Origin: an uncultured Aquimarina sp.
GTDB taxonomy: Bacteria > Bacteroidota > Bacteroidia > Flavobacteriales > Flavobacteriaceae
Direction: 5' to 3'
NCBI GenBank assembly: GCA_937951135.1
Contig: CALFCI010000065.1
Span: 1 to 49,731 of the forward strand
Length of the DNA: 49,731 bases
This document shows, piece after piece, positions 16,409 through 25,231 of the stretch. The notes under the pieces are model-generated. The model saw only the letters and a program-made list of their open reading frames with translations, was not told where the DNA came from and searched no databases. Every line of letters begins with the position of its first letter. The stretch's first letter is position 1. The translations under genes were made by a program, and so were the position numbers.

Positions 16409-17476
16409 ATGAAACAAGAAGATTATATAAAAAGCTATCATATTGATAGAACCATAGTGTTGTTTTTTCTTTTTACCATTGTTGTTACAGCTACAGTGTT
16501 TGCATTTCGGTATCTTAATTACGTGCCTTGTGAATTGGTAGATTTTGAAATTGATGCAGAAGAGTATAAGGTAGACGAAATTTTTAAATTTAAAGATAAT
16601 ACTGTTGGTGTTACAGAAAGAATATGGGATTTTGGAGATACTACAGCTACTGATGATAGGGTGGCACCGTTTCATACATATCACCATCCGGGTCAATATA
16701 CAGTACAATTAATGGTCAATGGTCGATGTGAAGGTTCACAATTAATAACGGTACGTGAAAAAGAGTTTGTTGTAGATTCTACAAAGCTCGCACGTTTTGA
16801 AATTCCAAGTACAATTGAAGTTGAAGAAGTGTTAAAAGTATTTGATAATACTCCAAACTCAGAGACTTGGGAATGGAAATTTGGAGAGACATCCGAGGTG
16901 AATTCAATTGGACGTGATGCAGAGTATATCTACAGCAGTGAGGGTTGGAAAACCATTACTCTAGTGGTAAATGGAGATATAAGGCATGGCACGAGTAAAA
17001 AGATTTTAGTTACGGCAGCAACAGCACCTAGTACACGTCCTGCTACACCTAGGACTAGGACTAGTCCTATACCAAGACGTCCTAGAACTAGACATGTTGG
17101 AGAGACGATCCCTCAAAGACCTAGAGGAATATCTCCTCCTTTAGTACCGCCTACTACAATTTCACCACCGCCTCCTCCTCCTCCTCCTCCTCCTCCTGAA
17201 GTTGTGGCTACTCCCAGTATTAGTAGAGAGAATTTTGCAAGAAAGTTAATGGCTGTGTCTAAAGGAAAAGAAAAAGCATCAGATTTTAATACGTATTTGT
17301 GTGATAATGAAAATGTAACCACAAAAATGAATGGAAGAACAAAAACGTTTAAGGATTTATGTGATAAAATAAAAAATAAAGGAATACTAATACAAGCATT
17401 AGAGCTTCAAAAAGGAGAAAATAATTGTATTAATCATATAAAAATCAGGTTTTCAAGAACCAGTCTATTTAATTAA
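16409..17476 (+). CDS. PKD-domain T6SS membrane protein, paralogue 2
   Basis: A 355-residue paralogue of the preceding gene with the same order: one membrane helix (IVLFFLFTIVVTATVFAFRY), two PKD-like domains (RIWDFGDTTATDDR with HTYHHPGQYTVQLMVNG; WEWKFGETSEVNS with GWKTITLVVNGD), a linker and the same C-terminal domain (ARKLMAVSKGKEKASDF to NNCINHIKIRF). The linker here is rich in Thr, Arg and Pro and contains a run of 11 consecutive Pro, unlike the acidic linker of its neighbour. tssK follows 5 nt later. The two copies may form a heteromer in the periplasmic part of the secretion channel. Confidence 0.7.
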   Translation: MKQEDYIKSYHIDRTIVLFFLFTIVVTATVFAFRYLNYVPCELVDFEIDAEEYKVDEIFKFKDNTVGVTERIWDFGDTTATDDRVAPFHTYHHPGQYTVQLMVNGRCEGSQLITVREKEFVVDSTKLARFEIPSTIEVEEVLKVFDNTPNSETWEWKFGETSEVNSIGRDAEYIYSSEGWKTITLVVNGDIRHGTSKKILVTAATAPSTRPATPRTRTSPIPRRPRTRHVGETIPQRPRGISPPLVPPTTISPPPPPPPPPPPEVVATPSISRENFARKLMAVSKGKEKASDFNTYLCDNENVTTKMNGRTKTFKDLCDKIKNKGILIQALELQKGENNCINHIKIRFSRTSLFN

Positions 17477-17481
17477 AAAAT

Positions 17482-18639
17482 ATGGAGAATAAAGATTATT
17501 ATAGAGTCAATTGGATTGATGGAATGAAAATCAATAAAGATCATTTTATTGAGATGGAAAATGCATTTATTAAAGCGTGTCAAGTTATAGGAGCACAGGA
17601 TATTAATGCAACGAATTATGGGTTGTTACCTTATTTAGGAAAAGAAAATGCTGTAGATATGGCATTGTCTATAGATGGACAGGATACCTTAAAAGTAGTT
17701 TTGAATAGGTGTAGGGCTGTAACTAAAGGAGGGATTATTATTGATATATCTAAAGCGATATCTTCTGCTTTAGAGAAACAAGGGACAATTATTAAAGCAG
17801 ATTATAAAATAGATTCAAGCAAAACAGATAAAGAGTATTACGTGGTGTTGTCTGTAGACCCACATGTAAGAATTCCTTTTGGAGATACAATTTCAGGAGA
17901 AGAGCCTCCAAGACATCCCTATGTGCTGCCTAAATATGTATTAGCAGTTGTTGATTTTGAAGCGGTAAACGAAAGTGAGTTTGGCGATCAGCATATCACT
18001 ATAGGTAAGATTATGTTTAAAGATGAAAAATTTATATTAGATCCAAATTTTGTGCCACCATGTATATCCGTACAAAGTCATCAAGATCTTAAGTTTTTAT
18101 ATCAATCTATGAATGAATTTTTCAACACCCTTGAAAAATACGTAATGACGATCATTCAAAAAATATATCAAAAACGTCAATCCAATGATTTGGCTGATAT
18201 GGTGAAAACGATAGCTCAGAATATTTTGCAATATGTTGCAACGATACTTCCAGAGCTTAGATTATGTGATCAACATCATTCTCCGGTGGTATTAATTACT
18301 AAATTGATGGGATTGGCGAGAATCACAAAAAATAGCGTAGATGTATATATTGGCACAGGAAAAGAGGAGTTGTTAAACTATTTATCAGATTGGAGTAATT
18401 TTAAACAAGGGGAATTAGAGAGTACGCTTGTTAAAATGATAGAATTACAATATCAGCATACCGATATTAATAAAGCTCTAGGGAATATCTCTGAATATAC
18501 AAAACTAATGCTTGTTTTATTTAAGACGCTTAGTGAACTAGATTATATTGGAAAAAAATCAGACTCTAATATTTTTGTGAAAGAAGAAATTATTGGGAAA
18601 GATGAAGTGAAAAATAGAAGAAGTTTCTTATTAGATTAA
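17482..18639 (+). CDS. tssK: T6SS baseplate protein TssK
   Basis: A 385-residue TssK of the Bacteroidetes type, recognised by the opening VNWIDGMKINKDHFIEMEN, the central beta-shell domain with YYVVLSVDPHVRIPFGD and the following helical neck. TssK trimers link the baseplate wedge to the membrane complex. It sits between the PKD protein gene and tssO in one operon. Confidence 0.88.
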   Translation: MENKDYYRVNWIDGMKINKDHFIEMENAFIKACQVIGAQDINATNYGLLPYLGKENAVDMALSIDGQDTLKVVLNRCRAVTKGGIIIDISKAISSALEKQGTIIKADYKIDSSKTDKEYYVVLSVDPHVRIPFGDTISGEEPPRHPYVLPKYVLAVVDFEAVNESEFGDQHITIGKIMFKDEKFILDPNFVPPCISVQSHQDLKFLYQSMNEFFNTLEKYVMTIIQKIYQKRQSNDLADMVKTIAQNILQYVATILPELRLCDQHHSPVVLITKLMGLARITKNSVDVYIGTGKEELLNYLSDWSNFKQGELESTLVKMIELQYQHTDINKALGNISEYTKLMLVLFKTLSELDYIGKKSDSNIFVKEEIIGKDEVKNRRSFLLD

Positions 18640-18666
18640 TAAAAGTAATAAATACCAAAGTTATAC

Positions 18667-19194
18667 ATGAAACCAAAAAATAGTAAAGAGAGAACCGGAA
18701 GTATATTAAAATTTTTGATCTTATTTATCTGTACAGTAACACTCATTGTAGTTGCTTTCTTTTTCGATTTCGATCGATTACCATTTAAAGAAAATGTAAC
18801 GTTAAGAAACCATAAAGCTTCTGTAGAACGAGAATTAGTTTTTCAAGAAAAGTTCTCAGGTGGAATGACGGAAATTAGTTCATTGCTAGATTCATTAGAT
18901 ATAGAAGGGCAAAATATTTCTCATACAAATACATTAATTGATGAAGAGATTGGAGAGTTGAAAAAATCAATTCCTACTAAGGATTCTACATATCGTTATA
19001 ATATGTATACCAATATAGTAGATTCATACGTCAAGCTTCAAGAGCTTAAAGGGAAATTGAAAGAGTATGACGAAATGAATGCTAGAATTGAAAGTTATAC
19101 TAGAGAAATAGATCAATTGCGTACTGAGCTTAGTTTTTGCCAACGTGATCTAGATGCATTCAGAAATAGTAGTCGTAGTGGTCGTAGACGATAG
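18667..19194 (+). CDS. tssO: T6SS transmembrane protein TssO
   Basis: A 175-residue protein with a basic N-terminus, one membrane helix (ILKFLILFICTVTLIVVAFF) and a long coiled-coil region (residues about 60-160) ending in a basic Ser/Arg-rich tail. This layout matches TssO, a component specific to the subtype iii T6SS and thought to be part of the membrane complex. It is the last gene of the plus operon and is followed by a strong terminator. Confidence 0.78.
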   Translation: MKPKNSKERTGSILKFLILFICTVTLIVVAFFFDFDRLPFKENVTLRNHKASVERELVFQEKFSGGMTEISSLLDSLDIEGQNISHTNTLIDEEIGELKKSIPTKDSTYRYNMYTNIVDSYVKLQELKGKLKEYDEMNARIESYTREIDQLRTELSFCQRDLDAFRNSSRSGRRR

Positions 19195-19244
19195 TTATAC
19201 GATATCAAAGTCTTATAAAGTAATAGTTTAAAAAAACTATTTGA

Positions 19245-19298
19245 TAAGGGGGCTTTATGTGATCTTTAAAAACCTAGAGGATCAGATAAGCCCTTTTT
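19245..19298 (+). terminator. Terminator of the tssE-tssO operon
   Basis: AAGGGGGCTT and AAGCCCTTTTTT form the outer stem, with an inner TGATCT/GGATCA stem, and a T tract follows (to 19298). It lies 50 nt after the tssO stop. The rest of 19299-19460 holds no gene; an ATGCTGTAGCAT hairpin near 19326 is followed by GTCGACTAG, similar to the tail of the repeat at 6598. Confidence 0.7.
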
Positions 19299-19460
19299 TA
19301 TGTTAATAGAATACTAATTTAGCGTTATGCTGTAGCATGTCGACTAGCCTTTTTTAGCGATAAATGTCTTGCTCATATATTCGATAGCTTAAGACTATAC
19401 GCTATAATTACAGTGGATTTTGTTGTATTGCATAGAGGATGTTCATATTAAGATTTACAA

Positions 19461-21272
19461 TTAATTCAGCCAAGCTTGTCTTTTCGCCATGAGTTTCACG
19501 GTTCTCTTAGGATTAGGGAGCAACTTAATATTAGGGTTAAGTACAAATCTAAGTACAGAGAACCTCTTTTTCCCATTTCTTACAAATGATATAGAAGCAG
19601 CATTTTTTACGGAATACGAAGCTACAATATCATTAAATTCTTTTTGAGAATTAAATGGTAAATTGTCTATGGTTAGTAAAATATCATTCTTTTCAAATCC
19701 TGCTTTGTAAGCGGGGGTCTCTTTTTGGATATACGATATTATTTCAGCATTTTGATCTGCATTAAATTTAATATTCGCTCCAAAATAACATTCGGTGCGT
19801 TTACTTTTCATCATGACATGTACAGAGGATAAAAGCTTACTGAAATTAGGTTGTAGGTTATTAAAAATATAGTTTTCAAAAAATGTTTTGGAAAATTCTT
19901 TTCCTGCATAGGTAGCTAATGCACTTTGTAGATTGGCTATTGTGTAAGTCGTTTTAGAAGTTCCATAAGCATCCCATAGGGTGTTCATATATCCATCCAA
20001 ATTGAGTTTTTTGTTGCGTAACGATAAGTCTAAAGCGAGTGCAATCAGATGTCCATAAGAGTTATAGGAAACAAAAGAATTGTGTGCTCCTATGGGGTCA
20101 ATAAAAGTATCTGTATCTACGAGTGGAGCTTGGCGACTCATCTCTATGCAAGTGTTATCCTTGAGCGCAGGAGCATTCCAAACGTAATTATATTCGTTAG
20201 AAAGTATATCTAAGTATTGCTGTGTAGATAGTGTACCAGCCCGTCTTAAAACTAAGTTAGTGTAGTATGTAGTAAACCCTTCAGTAAACCACAATACGTC
20301 CGAGATATTTGCTGTTTCATCATGAGAATTAGGGAATGATAATTTTTGTAAGGGTTTAGGGTTCCAAATGGAAAGAAACTGATGGATTAGAGCGTTTAGG
20401 TATAATTTAGTGTTATCTTTTTGTATCGCGTTGGGGTTGGTAATTACAGCCGAGTTTTGATGTCCCATTTCGTCTTTAACTACAGATGGATGAGCACATA
20501 TTAAAAAAGTATAAGTGCCAAAATCAAATAATGGATACGCTCCAAATATATCTTGTGTTTCTTTAATAGCCTTTTGTAGTTCATTGAATAAAAAATTAAT
20601 ATCTTCTTCGTTACCTTCCTGAGCTATTGCAAGTTTTATAGTTTGAGTAGTTTCCCCTGTTTGTATGGTGTAAGAGAATGTCTTGTGTTCACTGATTAGT
20701 ATTGGACTATCCATGAAATAATCCAGATTGGATGCTAGAAAACTGTTTCCTCCTTGTGAAATTAATTGCGTATCAATTTTCCATTTAGGGTTGTTTTTAG
20801 TGATAATATTAAGTTGTATTGGTCGATCTTTTAAGCTAGGAACATACATGAATGTAGCCGGAGGGTTGAGTAACGCATGATTCTGGTTTACTTGGGCGTA
20901 AGTTCCGTCTCCACGATCTCCAAAAAGTGTATAGGTTAAAAATAAAGTCCCGTTATGCCCCGTGACATTCCATTGATGAGGATTGGGCTTGGTCACAGAA
21001 AGTTCTTTTCCATCACCATCGGTAACTTTAACGTTAGATATGTTCTTCGCAAATTCATGAAGGCCATATCGCCCAGGAGATGTTCTGCTCATCCTAAAAG
21101 AAATAGTATCTGATTTTAGATCTCTAAATACAGCATTTATTGTAGCTTCATGATGGACAGCATTTTCAAATGATATTTCATATTCGTTTCTTAGTTGTCC
21201 ATATCCTTGAAGAGTAAGTAAAATAAAAAGTAAAAAGAAGGTTTTTATTTTTGAAGAAAAAGATACTATCAT
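19461..21272 (-). CDS. M61-family peptidase homologue with PDZ domain, zinc motif lost
   Basis: A 603-residue exported protein with a signal peptide (FFLLFILLTLQGYG). It has an M61 N-terminal beta domain, a thermolysin-like central domain and a C-terminal PDZ domain (KAGFEKNDILLTIDNLPF). M61 glycyl aminopeptidases carry HExxH. Here the same place reads HQFLS (residues 297-301, nucleotides 20370-20384), losing the catalytic Glu and the second His ligand, while the later FTEGFTTYY segment is kept. It is therefore probably inactive and may act as a binding protein or chaperone. The reading frame is otherwise intact. The gene stands alone, opposite to its neighbours. Confidence 0.85.
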   Translation of the reverse strand: MIVSFSSKIKTFFLLFILLTLQGYGQLRNEYEISFENAVHHEATINAVFRDLKSDTISFRMSRTSPGRYGLHEFAKNISNVKVTDGDGKELSVTKPNPHQWNVTGHNGTLFLTYTLFGDRGDGTYAQVNQNHALLNPPATFMYVPSLKDRPIQLNIITKNNPKWKIDTQLISQGGNSFLASNLDYFMDSPILISEHKTFSYTIQTGETTQTIKLAIAQEGNEEDINFLFNELQKAIKETQDIFGAYPLFDFGTYTFLICAHPSVVKDEMGHQNSAVITNPNAIQKDNTKLYLNALIHQFLSIWNPKPLQKLSFPNSHDETANISDVLWFTEGFTTYYTNLVLRRAGTLSTQQYLDILSNEYNYVWNAPALKDNTCIEMSRQAPLVDTDTFIDPIGAHNSFVSYNSYGHLIALALDLSLRNKKLNLDGYMNTLWDAYGTSKTTYTIANLQSALATYAGKEFSKTFFENYIFNNLQPNFSKLLSSVHVMMKSKRTECYFGANIKFNADQNAEIISYIQKETPAYKAGFEKNDILLTIDNLPFNSQKEFNDIVASYSVKNAASISFVRNGKKRFSVLRFVLNPNIKLLPNPKRTVKLMAKRQAWLN

Positions 21273-21946
21273 TGGTGATTATTTAAGTAAATATTTTGCA
21301 ATAGTACAATAAACTAGTTGTTTAAACAAGAGATGTAAACAATGATTCTATTTGTTATTCCCTGTTTTTTTTAAAAATAAATTTAGAGTATGTTATACCG
21401 TTTTTGATGTCAAAAGTGATAGGCAAACTGTGGTAAAATTACTATTTTCATATTAGTATATTAATAGAATTAACATAAATTAACAGAATTGATAAATTTA
21501 AAAAATTATATTTTTTGATTAAAGATGCGTTATCGACTTTATATAGTATAAAATCAAACATAAGGTATGGTAGTATAATAACATCGAAATGGTAGTTATA
21601 TTCACTATTTTAGAAATAAGGAAACACCATTGTTTTCTGATATTAAGTATAGATGCTTGCTGAGTACATGATAAAAAATAGTTGTTCTCGGTTCAAAGTT
21701 GCAGCATCACTTTGTGATCCAGACCTACTAGGTTTCCAAAACCTAGTAGGTCTAACAGAGGAATTATCTATAAAAAAATGGTTATCAGAACTTAAAGCAT
21801 ATCGACTATTTTTTTGTTATGTACTTAGAGATACTTGTTGAAAATGGGGTATAATTTCCAAATTCAGGAAGATGTTCTAAAAGCGTCAAAAATAATTAAA
21901 GTAAAGGGAGTATTGTAACATTATAGATAATTATGCTACCTATATC
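21273..21946. other. Intergenic region with repeat copy B
   Basis: About 670 nt without a credible gene. A 62-codon frame at 21653-21841 spans the palindromic repeat at 21681-21760 and looks spurious. The rest is AT-rich and should contain promoters for both flanking genes. Confidence 0.4.
21681..21760 (-). repeat. Dispersed palindromic repeat, copy B
   Basis: Contains the hairpin AGACCTACTAGGTTT / AAACCTAGTAGGTCT (21721-21753), next to AAAGTTGCAGCATCACTTTG. Its reverse complement matches copy A at 6729-6810 along the whole length, including the GGATCA and AACTTTGAA parts outside the hairpin. Confidence 0.75.
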
Positions 21947-21960
21947 GTATACATTTGTAT
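21947..21960 (+). promoter_or_regulatory. GTATACATTTGTAT box before the sigma-factor gene
   Basis: Contains TACATTTG (21950-21957), a -7 consensus match, and is identical to the 14-mer upstream of the tssD-like genes. It ends 2 nt before the GTG start, so if used as a promoter the mRNA would be leaderless or nearly so. A chance AT-rich match is possible. Confidence 0.25.
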
Positions 21961-21961
21961 T

Positions 21962-22459
21962 GTGAGTGAAGAAATAGAACATGGCTTTATAGTCTTACTA
22001 GAGAAGCATCAAAATATAGTACATAAGATCTGTCGTATGTACACAGATGATATGGATTCACATCAAGATTTATTTCAAGAAATCACCATACAACTTTGGA
22101 AAGCCTATCCAAAGTTTAGAGGAGAAGCAAAGTTTAGTACATGGATGTATAGAGTCGCTCTTAATACTGCAATTACATTATATCGAAAATCTAAACGTTC
22201 TGTTGCGACTTTTGGTATTGATAGTATACATTTCAAAATTAAAGCACAGGAATATGATGATACAGAAGAAGAACAATTAAAGCAATTGTATACCGCAGTA
22301 AAATCGCTCAATGATATCGAAAAAGCATTAGTTTTTTTATACCTGGAAGATAAATCATATAAAGAAATTTCTGAGACCATGGGAATTAGTTCGGTAAATG
22401 CTAGAGTGAAGATGAACCGTATCAAATCAAAGTTAAAAAAAATACTAAATCCTTGTTAA
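21962..22459 (+). CDS. ECF-type RNA polymerase sigma factor
   Basis: A 165-residue sigma-70 family protein with region 2 (DSHQDLFQEITIQLWKAYPKF, then FSTWMYRVALNTAITLYRK) and region 4 (EEQLKQLYTAVKSLNDIEKALVFLYLEDKSYKEIS, then NARVKMNRIKSKLKK). The start appears to be GTG at 21962; the first in-frame ATG lies inside region 2. A membrane-protein gene follows after 3 nt. No FecR-type anti-sigma gene is present, so the signal is unknown. Confidence 0.88.
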   Translation: MSEEIEHGFIVLLEKHQNIVHKICRMYTDDMDSHQDLFQEITIQLWKAYPKFRGEAKFSTWMYRVALNTAITLYRKSKRSVATFGIDSIHFKIKAQEYDDTEEEQLKQLYTAVKSLNDIEKALVFLYLEDKSYKEISETMGISSVNARVKMNRIKSKLKKILNPC

Positions 22460-22462
22460 GAA

Positions 22463-23074
22463 ATGGATGAGTTAGAACTATTAAAAAAAGATTGGAAGAA
22501 ACAAGAACCTTCGTTTCCAAGGGTAGCGTATGCAGAGATTTATACGATGATCCTTCAAAAATCTTCTACTACTATAAAATGGATTTTTAGAATTAGTGTA
22601 TTGGAATTTATTTTTTGGGTTGGAATAGATGTTGTTTTAAGATATAATGGTACGTATGAAGCGATACAAGATGATGGTATTGATCAATATTCTATAGTGA
22701 CAACAGCGATTTCATATACGATCTTAATTTATTTTATCATTGCATTTTATCGTAATTATAAAAAGATACAAACAACAGATTCCGCCAGTATACTTATGGA
22801 GAATATATTAAAGACACGTAAAACAGTAAAACAGTATGTATATATTAATTTAGTATTCTTAACATTGTTATTAGTATTCACCTTTGGTTATATGGTATGG
22901 TATAGTACTGCATTTTTAAATATTACGATTTCACGCAGTACGCTAAGTATAATTTTGTGTTTGATAATTGTTGTAGTAGTGGGGGCTTGTGGTTTGTTGT
23001 ATTATGTTTTGTATGGATTATTAACCAAAAAGCTGAAGCAAAATTATAGTATATTACAAGAGTTAGAGGACTAA
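22463..23074 (+). CDS. Membrane protein paired with the sigma factor
   Basis: A 203-residue protein with a short charged N-terminus (MDELELLKKDWKKQEPSFPR) and four hydrophobic segments at about residues 35-55, 75-95, 128-148 and 162-185. It starts 3 nt after the sigma-factor gene, so they share a transcript. The N-terminal cytoplasmic arm could bind the sigma factor as an anti-sigma device, but this is inference from position. I do not recognise a characterised family. It ends 1 nt from the convergent LETM1-related gene. Confidence 0.75.
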   Translation: MDELELLKKDWKKQEPSFPRVAYAEIYTMILQKSSTTIKWIFRISVLEFIFWVGIDVVLRYNGTYEAIQDDGIDQYSIVTTAISYTILIYFIIAFYRNYKKIQTTDSASILMENILKTRKTVKQYVYINLVFLTLLLVFTFGYMVWYSTAFLNITISRSTLSIILCLIIVVVVGACGLLYYVLYGLLTKKLKQNYSILQELED

Positions 23075-23075
23075 A

Positions 23076-24254
23076 TTATTTATTATCATTAAAAGCAGAA
23101 GGCAATAGTTTAGGAATAAATTTAACTAATAAAGGTAAAAGTAAACCGCCTCCAGGAAGGATAAAAATTGCAAGTGATGGAATTGTTTTGCAAATGTCGA
23201 GTAATTGTTGCTTTACTTGTTGTTTTTCTTCTACAGATAGATCTCGTATTGTTGATTGTCCTAATAAGATGACTAAATCTTTGCTTTCAATGATTTCTTT
23301 AATCAATCGATTCTTGTTTCTTAAAATAAGTACGCTCACTGTTTTTGTGGTTTGCTTATAGAAATGTTGGGCAGGGTTAGAATAATTAAAAAAAGAAATA
23401 TGACCTTTATGCTTCGAAATAAAGTTTTGTATATGGAGTATTGCTTCTTTTACATATAACGCAGAGAGTTGTAATTTAGTGCCTAATGTGGCCATGAATA
23501 CCTGTTCACAATCATCTAGTGCTCTATCATTCCAAACAGCCATACAGCATAGGTCTAAAATGTATTTTCGTTCTAGTTCATCTGTAAGTGTGTCAAAAGA
23601 TACGGTGTCAAAATTGACATCAGTATCGCTGCTAGAAACGTTGTTATAACGAACAGAAGAGGAAAACAAGTGAATTAGTAATTCGTCATGTTCATCTTTT
23701 TTTTGTTTAGAGTTTAAAGTTAAAAATACCATGTTCGTAATGGTTTCTTCTAATTGCTCCGCATATTCAAATGGATTTTTGTCATGAACCAAAAAATGTT
23801 CAAATGCCAATACATCGGTAAATAGTAGCGCATTGGTTAAAATATGACTGAAATTTTTCTTCAGCGCAGACTCGTTGGTTTGTATACGAGTATGAATTAC
23901 CTTTTCTAAACGTTCAGAATCATTATCAAAAACATTCATGAAATTGAAAAAAGATTTTTTAGTGTCTAAAAATCCGTAGAATTGAAGTAGCGCAGCAACA
24001 CAATCGGATGCTAAGCCGTTTTCTATAGTTTCAAAATACGTAATGACCAGTGCTGTAAATAAGCTAATTTTTGTTTTTTCTTCTTCAGAGTACTTAATGT
24101 CAGAAGGAGTAGTAATGGCTACATCTACAGTAGTTCCATATATAAAACCTGTATTCCGTAGTACAGGATATAATTCATGAATGGTATAGGGTAAAGAATC
24201 GTTATCAAATTCTCGTAAGAATTTATCAATCCAACCAGAAGAAGAAGGGTTCAT
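23076..24254 (-). CDS. LETM1-related protein
   Basis: A 392-residue protein, largely helical. The C-terminal 50 residues (QQLLDICKTIPSLAIFILPGGGLLLPLLVKFI, then PKLLPSAF) match the core helix-turn of LETM1, the mitochondrial inner-membrane K+/H+ or Ca2+/H+ exchanger family. Flavobacterial proteins with this ending are known as LETM1-related biofilm-associated proteins. The N-terminal 300 residues are not recognised. It may act at the inner membrane through the single hydrophobic hairpin. The ion-transport role is not shown for bacterial members. Confidence 0.7.
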   Translation of the reverse strand: MNPSSSGWIDKFLREFDNDSLPYTIHELYPVLRNTGFIYGTTVDVAITTPSDIKYSEEEKTKISLFTALVITYFETIENGLASDCVAALLQFYGFLDTKKSFFNFMNVFDNDSERLEKVIHTRIQTNESALKKNFSHILTNALLFTDVLAFEHFLVHDKNPFEYAEQLEETITNMVFLTLNSKQKKDEHDELLIHLFSSSVRYNNVSSSDTDVNFDTVSFDTLTDELERKYILDLCCMAVWNDRALDDCEQVFMATLGTKLQLSALYVKEAILHIQNFISKHKGHISFFNYSNPAQHFYKQTTKTVSVLILRNKNRLIKEIIESKDLVILLGQSTIRDLSVEEKQQVKQQLLDICKTIPSLAIFILPGGGLLLPLLVKFIPKLLPSAFNDNK

Positions 24255-24424
24255 ACGGTATTGATGTTTATCTTGAAAAAGAATAAAAGCGTTTACATTA
24301 TATTTTAATCGCTTTGGAGCAACTATTATATCGTTTAAATTTACTTCAGAAAAACGTATTTAGCTATACTAAGGTGCCGAATAGATTTTTGTCTCTCGCT
24401 ACCACAAAAACGATATTTTTAAGA

Positions 24425-25033
24425 TTATTTAATAATAGCACCACAACTCACTCTAGAGCCGGCTGCACCAGAAGGTTGTGAAGTATAGTCATCGGTTCCT
24501 TGATGTACAATAATAGCTTTTTCAACAATATTTTTTTGTTCATCATCACAACCAAGACACCATTCATTGGTAGCGAATGTAATGGACCCTTTTCCAGAGG
24601 CATCGGCTGTAAAGTTTCCAATATCTCCTTTGTGATACCCTTCTTTAGCACCCCATTTTCCATGAGCACTTAATTCAGGATTCCAATGTCCGCCTGAAGA
24701 TTTTCCATCTGGAGAGGAGCAATCTGATTTTTCATGGATATGAATAGCATGTGTACCTTCTGTTAATCCAGACAATTCAGCCGTCATGCTTACCATTCCT
24801 TCTGTTTCCGAAAAGAGAACAGTACCTTTTACATCACTTTCGCTTTTAGGTTCTAATGTGATTTGTAAAGTAATCGCATCCTCTTCATCTTCATTCTCAT
24901 TTTCTTGTTTAAGAATAGTTTCTTCTTTACTAATAGCTTCTTCTATGATCCTATTCTCTTCTTTTTTTTCATTCTTACAGCTATATACAATGGTACATAA
25001 TAGTGATGCGATAATAAGTTGGGAGGTCTTCAT
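24425..25033 (-). CDS. Cu/Zn superoxide dismutase-like lipoprotein
   Basis: A 202-residue protein with lipobox CTIVYSC, an acidic linker of about 40 residues rich in Glu, then a Cu/Zn-SOD domain. Metal ligands are visible in HAIHIHEKSDCS, GGHWNPE, GYHKGDIGNF and IIVHQGTDDY, and the end PSGAAGSRVSCGAI holds the disulphide Cys and the catalytic Arg. All key residues are kept, so it should dismutate superoxide in the envelope. It appears monocistronic. Confidence 0.9.
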   Translation of the reverse strand: MKTSQLIIASLLCTIVYSCKNEKKEENRIIEEAISKEETILKQENENEDEEDAITLQITLEPKSESDVKGTVLFSETEGMVSMTAELSGLTEGTHAIHIHEKSDCSSPDGKSSGGHWNPELSAHGKWGAKEGYHKGDIGNFTADASGKGSITFATNEWCLGCDDEQKNIVEKAIIVHQGTDDYTSQPSGAAGSRVSCGAIIK

Positions 25034-25231
25034 AAGAGTGTTTTTAATACGATGGGTTATCCTTTTTTGTTCTACAAAGAAAAAATTTATAATTAAAGGT
25101 AAAGCTTTGTTTTGAACTAAACAAAATTTTTGTCTTATGAGAGCTTTGTTTTTTTGGATTGAGTGTCGGGTTAGTTGTGCAATTTTTTTAGTATTACAAT
25201 AGGATAACCACTTTAGTGTTAGTGCGGTATG

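Noticed and set aside
15944-16708. Minus-strand frame of 254 codons
   Set aside because: It lies opposite the two PKD genes, whose domains are clear; the product is a Phe/Ile/Ser/Asn-rich shadow.
17113-17322. Glycine-rich minus frame
   Set aside because: It is the antisense of the poly-proline linker and nothing more.
21653-21841. Plus-strand frame of 62 codons
   Set aside because: Its middle is the palindromic repeat copy B; no support for coding.
21950-21957. Firm promoter call before the sigma factor
   Set aside because: The box ends 4 nt before the start codon, which would need a leaderless mRNA; kept only as a weak site.
24448-24669. Minus-strand frame of 73 codons
   Set aside because: It overlaps the SOD-like gene in another frame; the SOD frame carries all metal ligands.
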